From assembly GCA_902621675.1 (NCBI GenBank), contig CACNMX010000001.1, positions 1 through 64,000 on the forward strand: a stretch of DNA of 64,000 nt. Reading direction: 5' to 3'. The notes below the pieces were generated by a model that made no database searches, was not told the origin of the DNA, and saw nothing but the letters and a program-made list of their open reading frames with translations. Each line of letters opens with the position of its first letter. Position 1 is the first letter of the stretch. The stretch comes from an uncultured Prochlorococcus sp. (GTDB lineage: Bacteria; Cyanobacteriota; Cyanobacteriia; PCC-6307; Cyanobiaceae). Shown piece after piece: positions 24,510 to 33,179 of this stretch. The translations under genes were made by a program, and so were the position numbers.

Positions 24510-25148
24510 TTATTTTTTAAAGTAATGATTTCTATTAATTACTTTCCCTTCTTCAGGCTTATTATTACAAAGCCATTGCATACAAATATGTCCTACTAAT
24601 AATTGAACATCTTCCGATATTTGCATGTCATTTATATCAAAGTGTATAGGGTGAGAAGCAATTTTTTTTGCTTTCCCCCCATCAAAACCAAGGATAGCAA
24701 AAGTTTTAAGTCCTAATTTATTACCAGTATTTATTGCATTTAATATATTTGGGGAGTTGCCGCTTCCAGATAAAGCTATCAATAAATCACTTTTATTACC
24801 TTTTACAAGGATTTGATTAGAGTAAATATTTTCATAACCAATATCATTCGCAAGACATGTCGCAATAGCCACATTTGAACCAAGTGCTTCAACTTTTAGC
24901 CCAGGCATTCGCCCATCTTCTCTTGTACATCCAATACCATAATTAAAATCATTTGCGATATGATTTGCATTTGCAGCACTTCCTCCATTGCCACATAGAA
25001 AAACGTTTTTCTCATTCATCCATGCATCTCGTAAGTTTTCTGCTAACTCTTGAATAAGAAATATATTTTCCTCTGTAAAGCAATTTTTTAAATTATCTAA
25101 ATAATTAAAAGCGTCTTTTAAAAATTTTTCTTTAGATTGACTAATCAT
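24510..25148 (-). CDS. gmhA: SIS-domain sedoheptulose-7-phosphate isomerase (GmhA-type)
   Basis: The 212-residue SIS protein has VFLCGNGGSAANANHIANDF near residue 50, TCLANDIGYENIYSNQI near 97, and LIALSGSGNSPNIL near 120, the phosphosugar-binding turn. HICMQWL near the C-terminus carries the zinc-type histidine seen in GmhA. GmhA isomerises sedoheptulose-7-phosphate to D-glycero-D-manno-heptose 7-phosphate, the first step of both ADP- and GDP-heptose routes. It overlaps the nucleotidyltransferase upstream by eight bases and precedes hldE by eight, so the three are clearly one unit. A second gmhA lies at 35064-35636. Confidence 0.9.
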   Translation of the reverse strand: MISQSKEKFLKDAFNYLDNLKNCFTEENIFLIQELAENLRDAWMNEKNVFLCGNGGSAANANHIANDFNYGIGCTREDGRMPGLKVEALGSNVAIATCLANDIGYENIYSNQILVKGNKSDLLIALSGSGNSPNILNAINTGNKLGLKTFAILGFDGGKAKKIASHPIHFDINDMQISEDVQLLVGHICMQWLCNNKPEEGKVINRNHYFKK

Positions 25149-25875
25149 TCTGCTTAAACTTTTCTTTTGATAAATAGATTTCTAGATCTTTTAATGCTTT
25201 TGGTGTGCCTATATCAACAAATATTTTATCAGTATGCCAAGTATTTATCATTCCTTTAAAAAAAGGAATTACATCTTTACTAAAATCAAAGGCATTTTTA
25301 TTCAAAGATTGAATTTTTTTTATAAGAGAATTATCAAATAAATATATTGCACCATTGGCACAATTGCCTGGCGGATCAGATTTTTTTTCATGAAAGTCAA
25401 TTAATATCCCATCTTTATCAGTGACTACAATCCCACACTTAGAGGGAGTTTCAGTTGTAAATGTTAACATAGTTAGTAAACAATTTTTAGGTTTTAAATA
25501 ATAACTATTTAGAAAAAATTTTAAATCTGTGCTGGTGTAATTATCAGCATGAAGCATTAAAACCGTAGAATTTTCAAAAAAATCAATATTTGATAATAAA
25601 GTTCCTGCAGTCCCAAGTAAGTGTTCTTCATGAACAATTTTGACTTTCATTTTTTTTTCAGATCTATTAATAATGAACGATTTTACTTGGGATTCCAAAT
25701 AATGAGTATTAACAAGAACTGATTCACATCCTAATTTCTCTAGCTTCTCCAACCAATGTCCTAATAATGGTTTTGAATTGATCTCTACAAGACATTTTGG
25801 GATATTCAAAGTTAATGGCCTTAATCTGGTTCCCAACCCCGCAGCCAGGATTAATGCCTTAAGAGGTTTATCCAT
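25141..25875 (-). CDS. Sugar-1-phosphate nucleotidyltransferase (HddC/ManC-like)
   Basis: The 244-residue protein has the signature ALILAAGLGTRLRPLTLNIP at residue 7, LGTAGTL near 87, and LMLHADNYT near 106 with the metal aspartate. VDIGTPKALKDLE at the C-terminus is typical of this subfamily. It lies between LhgO and gmhA in the second heptose block and so probably activates a heptose 1-phosphate (inference). A separate nucleotidyltransferase next to an HldE-like protein that has its own such domain is redundant, and one of them may act on a different sugar. GDP, CDP or ADP specificity cannot be read off. Confidence 0.87.
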   Translation of the reverse strand: MDKPLKALILAAGLGTRLRPLTLNIPKCLVEINSKPLLGHWLEKLEKLGCESVLVNTHYLESQVKSFIINRSEKKMKVKIVHEEHLLGTAGTLLSNIDFFENSTVLMLHADNYTSTDLKFFLNSYYLKPKNCLLTMLTFTTETPSKCGIVVTDKDGILIDFHEKKSDPPGNCANGAIYLFDNSLIKKIQSLNKNAFDFSKDVIPFFKGMINTWHTDKIFVDIGTPKALKDLEIYLSKEKFKQND

Positions 25876-25878
25876 TTT

Positions 25879-27099
25879 TTAAAAATTTAAATTTGACTTG
25901 TTGATGATAAGATCAGCTAATGAAAAACTAGCAGTGAAAGCAGGAGAAACTGCATTTAATACATGAGTAGTATTATTCTGTGAAATACACAAAAAGTCAT
26001 CTTCAAGTTTTAACTGATTTTTATGAAATAATTGAGCTCTAATTCCTACTTTAGTACTTCTTTTGAGATCTATCGGTTTTATATCAGGGATGAGTTCACT
26101 TGCCGCTTTGTAAAGTAAAAAAGGTATATTTGTAAATGCCTGTTCATGAACATATCGCCTAAAATTATTCCTATTTGCCATATACTCTTTAAGAAGAATT
26201 CCTAAGTTTCTTGAATATTGAAGAGGTTCAATATATTGAAAATTTTTGTAATTTTCTCTTCCAAGAGATAAAGTAGCTGTTGGTCCGATAATAATTGAAT
26301 CATTGTCAACGTTGGGAGTAAAGTGCACTCCAAGAAAAGGTACAGAAAGATCGGGTACTGGATAAACATTTGTATTGATTTCAACTTTGGATGATTTTTT
26401 AATTTCCCAGTAATTTCCTTTAAAAGGTAATGATAAATATTCAGTTCCAACACCAAACTTTTTTGAAATTTCAAGTGCTTTTATACCAGCAGTATTGAAT
26501 AAATAGCCATAATGAATTTCCGCATCATTATGCATTTTGAGTATTGAATTTTTAGAGTTAAAAGATTTTATTTCACACCCTAGTAAGATTTCTACATTAT
26601 TTTCAACTAATTCTTGTTTGATTTTATTTAAGATTATTAAAGGATCTACTACAGAGGTTTCTGGGCTCCAGATTGCTCTTTTGACAAATTTTCTTGGATT
26701 GGATATTCTTTTTTTAATTTCTTTAATGTCAATCATTTCTATATTTACTTCGTTATCTTTTCCTCTTTTATATAAAAAGTCTAATTGAGAATCTAAGATT
26801 TCTTTCTGAGGCAGAATAATTTTTCCGCAATTATTAATTGGCAAATTTCTTTTTTTTATCCATTTTTTTAATCTTTTTGCCCCTGACATGCAGACTTTTG
26901 CTTTTAATGAATTAGGTTTGTAATAAATTCCTGCATGTAAAACTCCACTATTTCTTCCTGAATTATGTTGGCCAATTTTATTCTCTTTGTCTATAACTGT
27001 TATTTTTTTAAAAAGATTTTTTTTTGATAGTTGATAGGCTAAAGATAACCCTACAATTCCTCCACCTATTATTAAAATGTCAGTATTTTTTTTGAACAA
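25879..27099 (-). CDS. lhgO: L-2-hydroxyglutarate oxidase-like FAD enzyme
   Basis: The 406-residue protein is a DAO-fold flavoprotein. ILIIGGGIVGLSLAYQL lies at residue 8, TVIDKENKIGQHNSGRNSG near 35, and VLHAGIYYKPNSLKAK directly after, which is the LhgO signature. GVHFTPNVDNDSIIIGP near 255 is also typical. LhgO oxidises L-2-hydroxyglutarate to 2-oxoglutarate and passes electrons to the membrane quinone pool. Inside a heptose operon its substrate may instead be a sugar acid (inference). Translation most likely begins at TTG (27097-27099), as the next ATG would remove the nucleotide-binding motif. Confidence 0.87.
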   Translation of the reverse strand: MFKKNTDILIIGGGIVGLSLAYQLSKKNLFKKITVIDKENKIGQHNSGRNSGVLHAGIYYKPNSLKAKVCMSGAKRLKKWIKKRNLPINNCGKIILPQKEILDSQLDFLYKRGKDNEVNIEMIDIKEIKKRISNPRKFVKRAIWSPETSVVDPLIILNKIKQELVENNVEILLGCEIKSFNSKNSILKMHNDAEIHYGYLFNTAGIKALEISKKFGVGTEYLSLPFKGNYWEIKKSSKVEINTNVYPVPDLSVPFLGVHFTPNVDNDSIIIGPTATLSLGRENYKNFQYIEPLQYSRNLGILLKEYMANRNNFRRYVHEQAFTNIPFLLYKAASELIPDIKPIDLKRSTKVGIRAQLFHKNQLKLEDDFLCISQNNTTHVLNAVSPAFTASFSLADLIINKSNLNF

Positions 27100-27112
27100 T
27101 TAATTTAAATAT

Positions 27113-27736
27113 TTAAAGGGATTTGGAAGCTAATAATTCATCCAAGTTATCAAACAGTTTAATATTAGATTTTTTATCTTTAAAATAAAAGAAATCATTT
27201 TTCATATATTTCAAAACACTTTCTCTCTCAGTCATCCCATGTCCTGTAAGTAGATGTACTAAATTAGAAATGCCAGCATTTACGCCAGATTGTAAGTCAG
27301 TTATTCTATCTCCAACGAGTATTGATTTTTGGAGATTAATATTAAAGTATTTCAAAGACTCCATGATCATACCAGTACCAGGTTTTCGCCATGAATTTTC
27401 TGAATCTGAACTTACAAATGAATTAGCAAAAATTGCAGCAATTAAATCACTTTCGGAAATTTCACTAAGCATCTTCTTTGTTACATCATCATAGTCAGCC
27501 CAATTAAAATATCCTCTGCCAATTCCAGATTGATTAGTAATAACAATAGTTATCCAACCATTTTTTTTTGCAAACCTTAGTAAATCCATAACTCCAAGTT
27601 CAAGTTTTACTCTTTTTGGATCTGAAATATAATGATTATCTTTGATTAAAACTCCATCTCTATCAAGGAAAAGAGCTGGAGTTTGCTTATCTAAATTTAT
27701 GTTCTTTTGGAAAATCTTTAAATCTTTAAATCTCAT
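27113..27736 (-). CDS. gmhB: D-glycero-D-manno-heptose-1,7-bisphosphate 7-phosphatase-like HAD protein
   Basis: This 207-residue HAD-IIIA protein has ALFLDRDGVLIKD near residue 20, IVITNQSGIGRGYF near 65 and SILVGDRITDLQSG near 138, all GmhB-like. Compared with the first gmhB (3442-4023), the zinc-loop cysteines are missing: the corresponding segment is FANSFVSSDSENSWRKPGTG near 107. It may therefore act without zinc or on a related bisphosphate. It sits between LhgO and the ABC transporter, 13 bases from each, and completes the second heptose set. Confidence 0.84.
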   Translation of the reverse strand: MRFKDLKIFQKNINLDKQTPALFLDRDGVLIKDNHYISDPKRVKLELGVMDLLRFAKKNGWITIVITNQSGIGRGYFNWADYDDVTKKMLSEISESDLIAAIFANSFVSSDSENSWRKPGTGMIMESLKYFNINLQKSILVGDRITDLQSGVNAGISNLVHLLTGHGMTERESVLKYMKNDFFYFKDKKSNIKLFDNLDELLASKSL

Positions 27737-27748
27737 AATAGTCTTTCT

Positions 27749-29542
27749 TCAAACTCTAGAATTAACTTCAGAAATTTTTCCATCTTTAATTCTTAAAATA
27801 CGATCGCAAGATTTTAATGTGCTTAATCTATGGGCAATTATTAGGATGGTAAGATCTTTTTCTAAGGCTTCAATTGTTCTCATAATGTCATCTTCAGTTT
27901 TGTTATCAAGAGAACTAGTAGCCTCATCAAAAACTATTATTTTATTTTGTCTATAAAGTGCCCTTGCAATTCCAATTCTTTGCCTCTGACCTCCACTAAG
28001 TTGAATACCTCTTTCTCCGACGATTGTATTGTATCGATATTTTTTAGACATTATAAAATCTTCAAGCCTTGCTTTCTTAGCTGACTCTTGGACTAATTGA
28101 AAATTTATTTTCTCTTTTGGAATACCAAATGCGATATTTTCTGAAATTGTTGCGTCTGATAAATAGATACTTTGTGGTACATAAGAAATAGATTGTCTCC
28201 ATTGGCGTATTAATTTTTTATTTCTATTATTGTTTATTTGAACATCATCTACATATAAATTGCCAGACGTTGGATTAAGTAAACCCATAATTATTTCAAG
28301 TAAAGTGCTTTTACCACACCCTGATTTTCCTATAAATCCAATCCTCTCCCCTTTCTTAATCTCTAAAGAAATATTATCTATTACCAAAGAACTTTTCTTA
28401 GAGTATTTGAATTTTATATTTTTAAGTTGTATGAGATCATTAAAGTCAATTTTTTTTGGATAAGTTTCAAGGATTTTATTTCCTTTGAATTCGTTTATAA
28501 TTTTTAATACTTTTACTACAGCGTAAAGATTTCCCTTAATTGTTGTAAGAGCGCTGAAACTTAATTGCATAGAGGGTAATAGCTTTTGAGCTCCTAGTGC
28601 AAAAGTTGCCATGATTGGTATTACTTCATTGGGATTTGAACTCTTATAAAAAAGTATTATTGAAATCAATGCTATGAGTACCATTCCTATTGCTTCTATT
28701 AGAAATTTAGGAGAAATAGCGATAAATTGGCTTTTTGCTTCGTAAAGTCTTAATGGGAAATCGGAGTCCCTATACATTGCGGCATAAGAACTTTGAGAGT
28801 CACTCATTATTACTTCTCTTATGCCACCAAGTCCTTCTTGAAGAGATCTGATTTGTTTTGATTTATAATGAGTTTTTTTTCTACTATATTTTTTAAGCTT
28901 AGTTTTAATAGTAAAAGAAATTATGAAATATAAAGTGCCAAATATTACTCCTGTAGAAATTGCGGCATAAAAACTGGTGAAAAGTAGAGTAACAAAAATA
29001 AATAATGTAATAACTAATCCAGTTAAAAATTGTAAAGATTGGTTTATTACATCAACAGTATCTGAAACATGTTGAGAAATTATCGCAATTATTGAACTAC
29101 TATTATCTTGAGTATGCTTTAAGTAAGACTTATTTAAAGTAAAGAAATAAGCTTTGCAGCTTAAATCGCATCCTATAGCAACAGCAACTCTCTGATTTAG
29201 CCAAAAAGTAATTGTTTTAATAAGAAAGGCTAAAATTGCCGTAACTATAAAAATGAAGGTTAAAGGAAGTATTAAATTTTGAGTTTGGTTTATTCCTTGA
29301 GAATTAAGAAAAGACTTTACCCAAGATAATCTAAAAATTAAATCCGGATTGATTAGTACACCTAAAAAAGGAAATACAGCAGCAAGAGTTAAAACTTCAG
29401 CAATACCACTTAAAATCATAAATCCAAAAAGAGAAAATATTTGTAATTTTCTCTTCTTGCTTAAATGCACCCATAAATTTTTAAAAATTTTTTGAATAGA
29501 CGGATGTTGATTTTTGCTTAAATAGAATTTTTCTGAATTCAT
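27749..29542 (-). CDS. ABC transporter with fused ATPase, PglK/MsbA-like lipid-linked glycan exporter
   Basis: The 597-residue half-transporter has about six membrane segments in residues 35-310 and one ATPase domain. Walker A is GFIGKSGCGKSTLLEI near 400, the signature LSGGQRQRIGIARAL near 507, and Walker B KIIVFDEATSSLD near 527. It acts as a homodimer. Proteins of this shape flip lipid-linked oligosaccharides (PglK), lipid A (MsbA) or peptides. No Wzx-type flippase was seen in the window, so this is the best candidate for moving the finished unit across the inner membrane (inference). It lies two bases downstream of the VOC gene, in the same run. Confidence 0.9.
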   Translation of the reverse strand: MNSEKFYLSKNQHPSIQKIFKNLWVHLSKKRKLQIFSLFGFMILSGIAEVLTLAAVFPFLGVLINPDLIFRLSWVKSFLNSQGINQTQNLILPLTFIFIVTAILAFLIKTITFWLNQRVAVAIGCDLSCKAYFFTLNKSYLKHTQDNSSSIIAIISQHVSDTVDVINQSLQFLTGLVITLFIFVTLLFTSFYAAISTGVIFGTLYFIISFTIKTKLKKYSRKKTHYKSKQIRSLQEGLGGIREVIMSDSQSSYAAMYRDSDFPLRLYEAKSQFIAISPKFLIEAIGMVLIALISIILFYKSSNPNEVIPIMATFALGAQKLLPSMQLSFSALTTIKGNLYAVVKVLKIINEFKGNKILETYPKKIDFNDLIQLKNIKFKYSKKSSLVIDNISLEIKKGERIGFIGKSGCGKSTLLEIIMGLLNPTSGNLYVDDVQINNNRNKKLIRQWRQSISYVPQSIYLSDATISENIAFGIPKEKINFQLVQESAKKARLEDFIMSKKYRYNTIVGERGIQLSGGQRQRIGIARALYRQNKIIVFDEATSSLDNKTEDDIMRTIEALEKDLTILIIAHRLSTLKSCDRILRIKDGKISEVNSRV

Positions 29543-29543
29543 A

Positions 29544-29975
29544 TTATAATTCTTGAACTATTTCTAACAAAAGGCCTTCAATACATTCTAAATAAACAAC
29601 TTTAACTTTATTGTCAGCGGAGGTGATAGGTTTATTTTCCAAAAATATTCCTTTTTCTGAACATTTATTAAGGATTTCATCAAGACTACTTACTGTTAGA
29701 GCAAGGTGTGTGATTCCAATGGAGTATGCAGTGCCTTCCCATCTTTTTTTACTTGGATGAGAATGAAACTTAAGCAACTCAATCATATTGCCATTTTTAT
29801 CAGAAAGTTTGGCGGTTGTTACTTTTACATCTTTTAGACCCATCATGGCGTCAATTTTAGGCCCATGTTCTATCATTTTTTTTACTAACTTAAACTCTAA
29901 AACCTCTGTCCAAAAATCAAGAGAATTCTCTAAATCTTTTACGACTATTCCCGTGTGACGTATGCAAGCAATCAT
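29544..29975 (-). CDS. VOC-superfamily (glyoxalase/dioxygenase-like) protein
   Basis: The 143-residue protein has two beta-alpha-beta-beta-beta units. Metal ligands are plausible at CIRHTGIVVKDLENS (His), MIELLKF (Glu), GITHLALTVSS (His) and GLLLEIVQEL (Glu). This is the glyoxalase I/methylmalonyl-CoA epimerase pattern of one metal site with two His and two Glu. It is coupled to the class III aminotransferase by a four-base ATGA overlap, so they probably act in one pathway. It may epimerise or isomerise a keto-sugar or acid (inference); a detoxification role fits the context less well. Confidence 0.84.
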   Translation of the reverse strand: MIACIRHTGIVVKDLENSLDFWTEVLEFKLVKKMIEHGPKIDAMMGLKDVKVTTAKLSDKNGNMIELLKFHSHPSKKRWEGTAYSIGITHLALTVSSLDEILNKCSEKGIFLENKPITSADNKVKVVYLECIEGLLLEIVQEL

Positions 29976-31348
29976 TCGTTAAGAATATCTTCAATAGATT
30001 CTTTCAAAACTTCAATACCCTCAATCAAGGCTTCAGAAGAAATAGTTAAAGGAGGACCTATTTTTATTGATTCTCTACCTGTATGAACAACTAATAACCC
30101 CTTTTGATAGCATTTTTCTACAATCATGCTAGTGAAAATTGAATCTGATATATTTTTTTTGGTAGATCTAAACATTATGGCTGCAATAAGTCCCTTACCG
30201 CAGATATATGTAATGTTTTCCCTGAAAATTTCTTTTAAATGTTCCAGACCCTCAAATAATATTTTGCCTTTGGAAATTGCTTCTTGATTAAGATTCAATT
30301 TCTGTATTTCATCAAGAACGGCTATGCCAGCAGAACATACTAATGGATTCGCAGAGTGGGTACTACTCATATTACCTGTTTCTGGTAAATCCATTATTTC
30401 TGATTTCCCTATTAAACCTGATACAGGAACTCCACCTCCCATACCTTTACCAGTACAAATTAAATCTGGCTTTACTCCATAATGTTCGTACCCGAAGTTT
30501 TTTCCAGTTCTTGCAAAACCAGATTGCATTTCATCAAAAGTAAGAATAATATTATATTTCTTACAAATATTTTCTATCTCCTTAACAAAATTTTTTGGAT
30601 AAAAAATTGCTCCCCAACCTTGAAATGTTTCTAGCATAAATCCGCAAACATCTTTTTTTAAATCAAGTCCTTGTTTTATAAGATTTTCTAAACTTTCATT
30701 TAAGAATTCTTTAGCTCTTTCATTACTTACTTCCCAAGGATATGGGAATGGTATGTGATGTATATCCTGATCATGAAAACCCATCCATTTTTTTTGGGAA
30801 ATATTACCACTCATCATTTGTGCTCCAAAAGTTCTCCCATGCCAATTATTTTCAAGACAAATTATTCCTAGACGCCTTTTACCTATTCTTTGTCCATTCA
30901 TTCTCATAAGTTTTAAAGCGGCTTCAGTTGCTTCTGTTCCTGCAGATAATAGAAATGCTTTTTCGAAATTTTCTCCAGCAAAAGATACTAGTTTTTCTAA
31001 ATAATCAGCTCTTATTGTGTTGCAGTATGCGTAGCAGCTCAATAAAGGTTCATCACAAGTTTTTTTAATTGATTCAATTACTTTTTGATTTGAGTGTCCA
31101 ACATTCGCTACAAAAATGGTAGAAGTAAAGTCAATCCAACGATTATCAGCCATGTCAAAAACGCTAAAATCTGAGGCCTTATTCCATATGATTGGCAATT
31201 GTCCATGCATGGACCTTGATTCAACTCTTTCTAATCGATCAAAAACTTCTTTAGTTCCAGGTGCAGGAATTAGTGTATTTATATTTCTGTACTTTGAGTT
31301 GATTTTTTTAACTTTTTTGGGTTCAAAATTAAATGAAAAGTTACTCAT
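29972..31348 (-). CDS. Class III PLP-dependent aminotransferase
   Basis: The 458-residue protein matches class III (ornithine/acetylornithine/GSA type). LSAGTEATEAALKLMR near residue 133 binds cofactor phosphate, ILTFDEMQSGFARTG near 260 has the pyridine-contacting Asp, and LICTGKGMGGGVPVSG near 290 has the Schiff-base lysine. SSTHSANPLVCSAG follows. The N-terminal extension of 40 residues ends in a TLIPAPGTKEVFDRLE block. It stands between NeuA-type and VOC genes and may aminate a sugar or acid precursor of a nonulosonate-like residue (inference). Substrate unknown. Confidence 0.9.
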   Translation of the reverse strand: MSNFSFNFEPKKVKKINSKYRNINTLIPAPGTKEVFDRLERVESRSMHGQLPIIWNKASDFSVFDMADNRWIDFTSTIFVANVGHSNQKVIESIKKTCDEPLLSCYAYCNTIRADYLEKLVSFAGENFEKAFLLSAGTEATEAALKLMRMNGQRIGKRRLGIICLENNWHGRTFGAQMMSGNISQKKWMGFHDQDIHHIPFPYPWEVSNERAKEFLNESLENLIKQGLDLKKDVCGFMLETFQGWGAIFYPKNFVKEIENICKKYNIILTFDEMQSGFARTGKNFGYEHYGVKPDLICTGKGMGGGVPVSGLIGKSEIMDLPETGNMSSTHSANPLVCSAGIAVLDEIQKLNLNQEAISKGKILFEGLEHLKEIFRENITYICGKGLIAAIMFRSTKKNISDSIFTSMIVEKCYQKGLLVVHTGRESIKIGPPLTISSEALIEGIEVLKESIEDILNE

Positions 31349-31355
31349 GCAATTG

Positions 31356-32078
31356 TTAAGTGAATAGTTTGTTAATTAAATTTGGATTTGTACTTACTTG
31401 ATATTTTAAAAGTTCATAGTCTTGTTTATGATCAATTTCGTATGATTTTGGTGTAATAAAAGGCAGAACTTTGTTTCCATAAATTAATTTATTTTCTTTT
31501 ATGTATTCTGCTCTTATTAGGTCAATATAACCATTTCCTACATATGTTTTAGGGAAAGTTTGTCTAGCATTATTTGAAAAATCAATTTTTGAACTTCCTG
31601 TAAAGATACATTTAAGTCTATTATTCTCAGAAATTTCAAAAGTTTTATATGCAGATTCAGACATCTCATGAATCGATCTCAGTGATGTAACCTCATTGTT
31701 ATTTGCAAAGGTATCAATGGCTTGATCAATTACTAAAGGATCTCTAATGGGAGTTGTTGGTCTAATTAATGCAATAATATCTGGCTCTTTGTAGTTTTCA
31801 TTGAACCAATTTAAAGCATGAATAATGAACTCGTAATCTGTTGAATAATCTTGGGAAATTTCTTTTGGCCTAAGATAAGGAACTTTAGCACCTTTTTCTA
31901 AAGCATGTTTCCTATAGGTATCTGAATCTGTTGAAACATATATTTCATCAATTAGGTTACTTTTTTGGCAAGCAGCAATTGACCATTCTATAAGAGAGAA
32001 TCCACAAAGTTTTTTAATATTTTTGTCTTTCACTCCTTTTGAACCAGATCGAGCTGGAATTATTGCAAAAGTCACCAT
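31356..32078 (-). CDS. NeuA-type cytidylyltransferase (CMP-nonulosonate synthase-like)
   Basis: The 240-residue protein has the CMP-acyl-sugar synthetase signature FAIIPARSGSKGVKDKNIKK at residue 4, IDEIYVSTDSD near 44, and IIALIRPTTPIRDP near 100. It activates a 3-deoxy-2-keto acid sugar by CTP. It follows the NeuB-type synthase with three bases between, so the pair makes and activates the same nonulosonate-like sugar. Residues alone do not separate sialic, pseudaminic, legionaminic or KDN-type substrates. Confidence 0.9.
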   Translation of the reverse strand: MVTFAIIPARSGSKGVKDKNIKKLCGFSLIEWSIAACQKSNLIDEIYVSTDSDTYRKHALEKGAKVPYLRPKEISQDYSTDYEFIIHALNWFNENYKEPDIIALIRPTTPIRDPLVIDQAIDTFANNNEVTSLRSIHEMSESAYKTFEISENNRLKCIFTGSSKIDFSNNARQTFPKTYVGNGYIDLIRAEYIKENKLIYGNKVLPFITPKSYEIDHKQDYELLKYQVSTNPNLINKLFT

Positions 32079-32081
32079 AGA

Positions 32082-32927
32082 TTAATTTAAGTCAAAAGAA
32101 ATATGTTCTCTCAATTTTCTAGCAATGGGCACCTCATCATCAATAATTTTTTTCTGGCCATCTCCCATAGCACTTTCTATTTTTCTTACCCCACCTACAA
32201 GTTGCATTAATCCAGATGGTTCTAAAGAAGCTGATTGGTCAGAACCATACATTGCTCTATCAATAGTAATATGTCTTTCCAAGGAATTTATACCTAGAGT
32301 TGCTGCAGCAAATGAAATCGCTAAACCAGTTTCATGGCCACTATATCCAACATCACATTTAAATTTTTCTTTGAGTGTTTTTATTAAGTTTAAGTTTGCA
32401 TCCTCATCTTTCATGGGATAAGTAGAAACTGTATGCATTAATTCAAAAGGACAACCGTGGCGTTCAAAAATATCAATTGCTCTCTGGATATCATCGTAAG
32501 TCGACATCCCTGTAGATATAAACGTATGTTTACGTTCTTCCGCAATTTTCTCAAGCAACTCTAGATGAATAATCATTGCAGAAGCTACTTTATTAAATTT
32601 GCAGTCAAATTGTCTAAGAAATAGTTGACTATTAATATCCCAAGCAGAAGCAAACCAAATAATTTCTTTTTCCTTACAGTATCGGTCAATTTCTTTATAG
32701 TTTTCAAACGATAGTTCAAGACCTAATTTCTGATCTCTTTGTGTATTTCCCCATGGACTTTCTCTAAAAGAATCTAAAAACTTTTTTGAATAAACTTTTT
32801 CAATATCTCTTTTCTGGAATTTAACTGCATCACAACCAGCTGATTTGGCGTTATCAATTAATTCTTTGCAAATAGATAAATCACCATTGTGGTTTATACC
32901 TATTTCCGCAATTATAAATATAGCCAT
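32082..32927 (-). CDS. NeuB-type nonulosonate synthase, lacking the C-terminal SAF domain
   Basis: The 281-residue protein has the NeuB TIM barrel: IAEIGINHNGDLSICKELID at residue 5, CDAVKFQKRDIEKVYS near 32, TFISTGMSTYDDI near 136, YPMKDEDANLNLI near 170, GYSGHETGLAIS near 192, and LERHITIDRAMYGSDQSAS near 214. It condenses phosphoenolpyruvate with a six-carbon acyl sugar. Typical NeuB proteins have about 340-350 residues with an antifreeze-like (SAF) domain after the barrel. This one ends 20 residues after the last barrel motif, directly before the cytidylyltransferase gene, so the SAF domain is absent rather than shifted to another frame. It is the first gene of the run. Confidence 0.9.
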   Translation of the reverse strand: MAIFIIAEIGINHNGDLSICKELIDNAKSAGCDAVKFQKRDIEKVYSKKFLDSFRESPWGNTQRDQKLGLELSFENYKEIDRYCKEKEIIWFASAWDINSQLFLRQFDCKFNKVASAMIIHLELLEKIAEERKHTFISTGMSTYDDIQRAIDIFERHGCPFELMHTVSTYPMKDEDANLNLIKTLKEKFKCDVGYSGHETGLAISFAAATLGINSLERHITIDRAMYGSDQSASLEPSGLMQLVGGVRKIESAMGDGQKKIIDDEVPIARKLREHISFDLN

Positions 32928-33179
32928 GAATTGAATTATTATTAGTTTATTCTATCAAAAACAACATATACTCAGATATAATTAAATTTTTTCTAATATT
33001 AATTAATAAAGAAAATCTAATATATTAAATAGCTTTATTTTTTAGAGTATTTTTTAGAATTGAGTTTAATAATTAGAATTATTTATGTGATTTTGAGTTA
33101 ATTAAATCATTAGAAATAATTTATTTAAACGTAAATATAGGATCAATCAAATAAAAATTTTGTTAAAAAATTTGAAATA

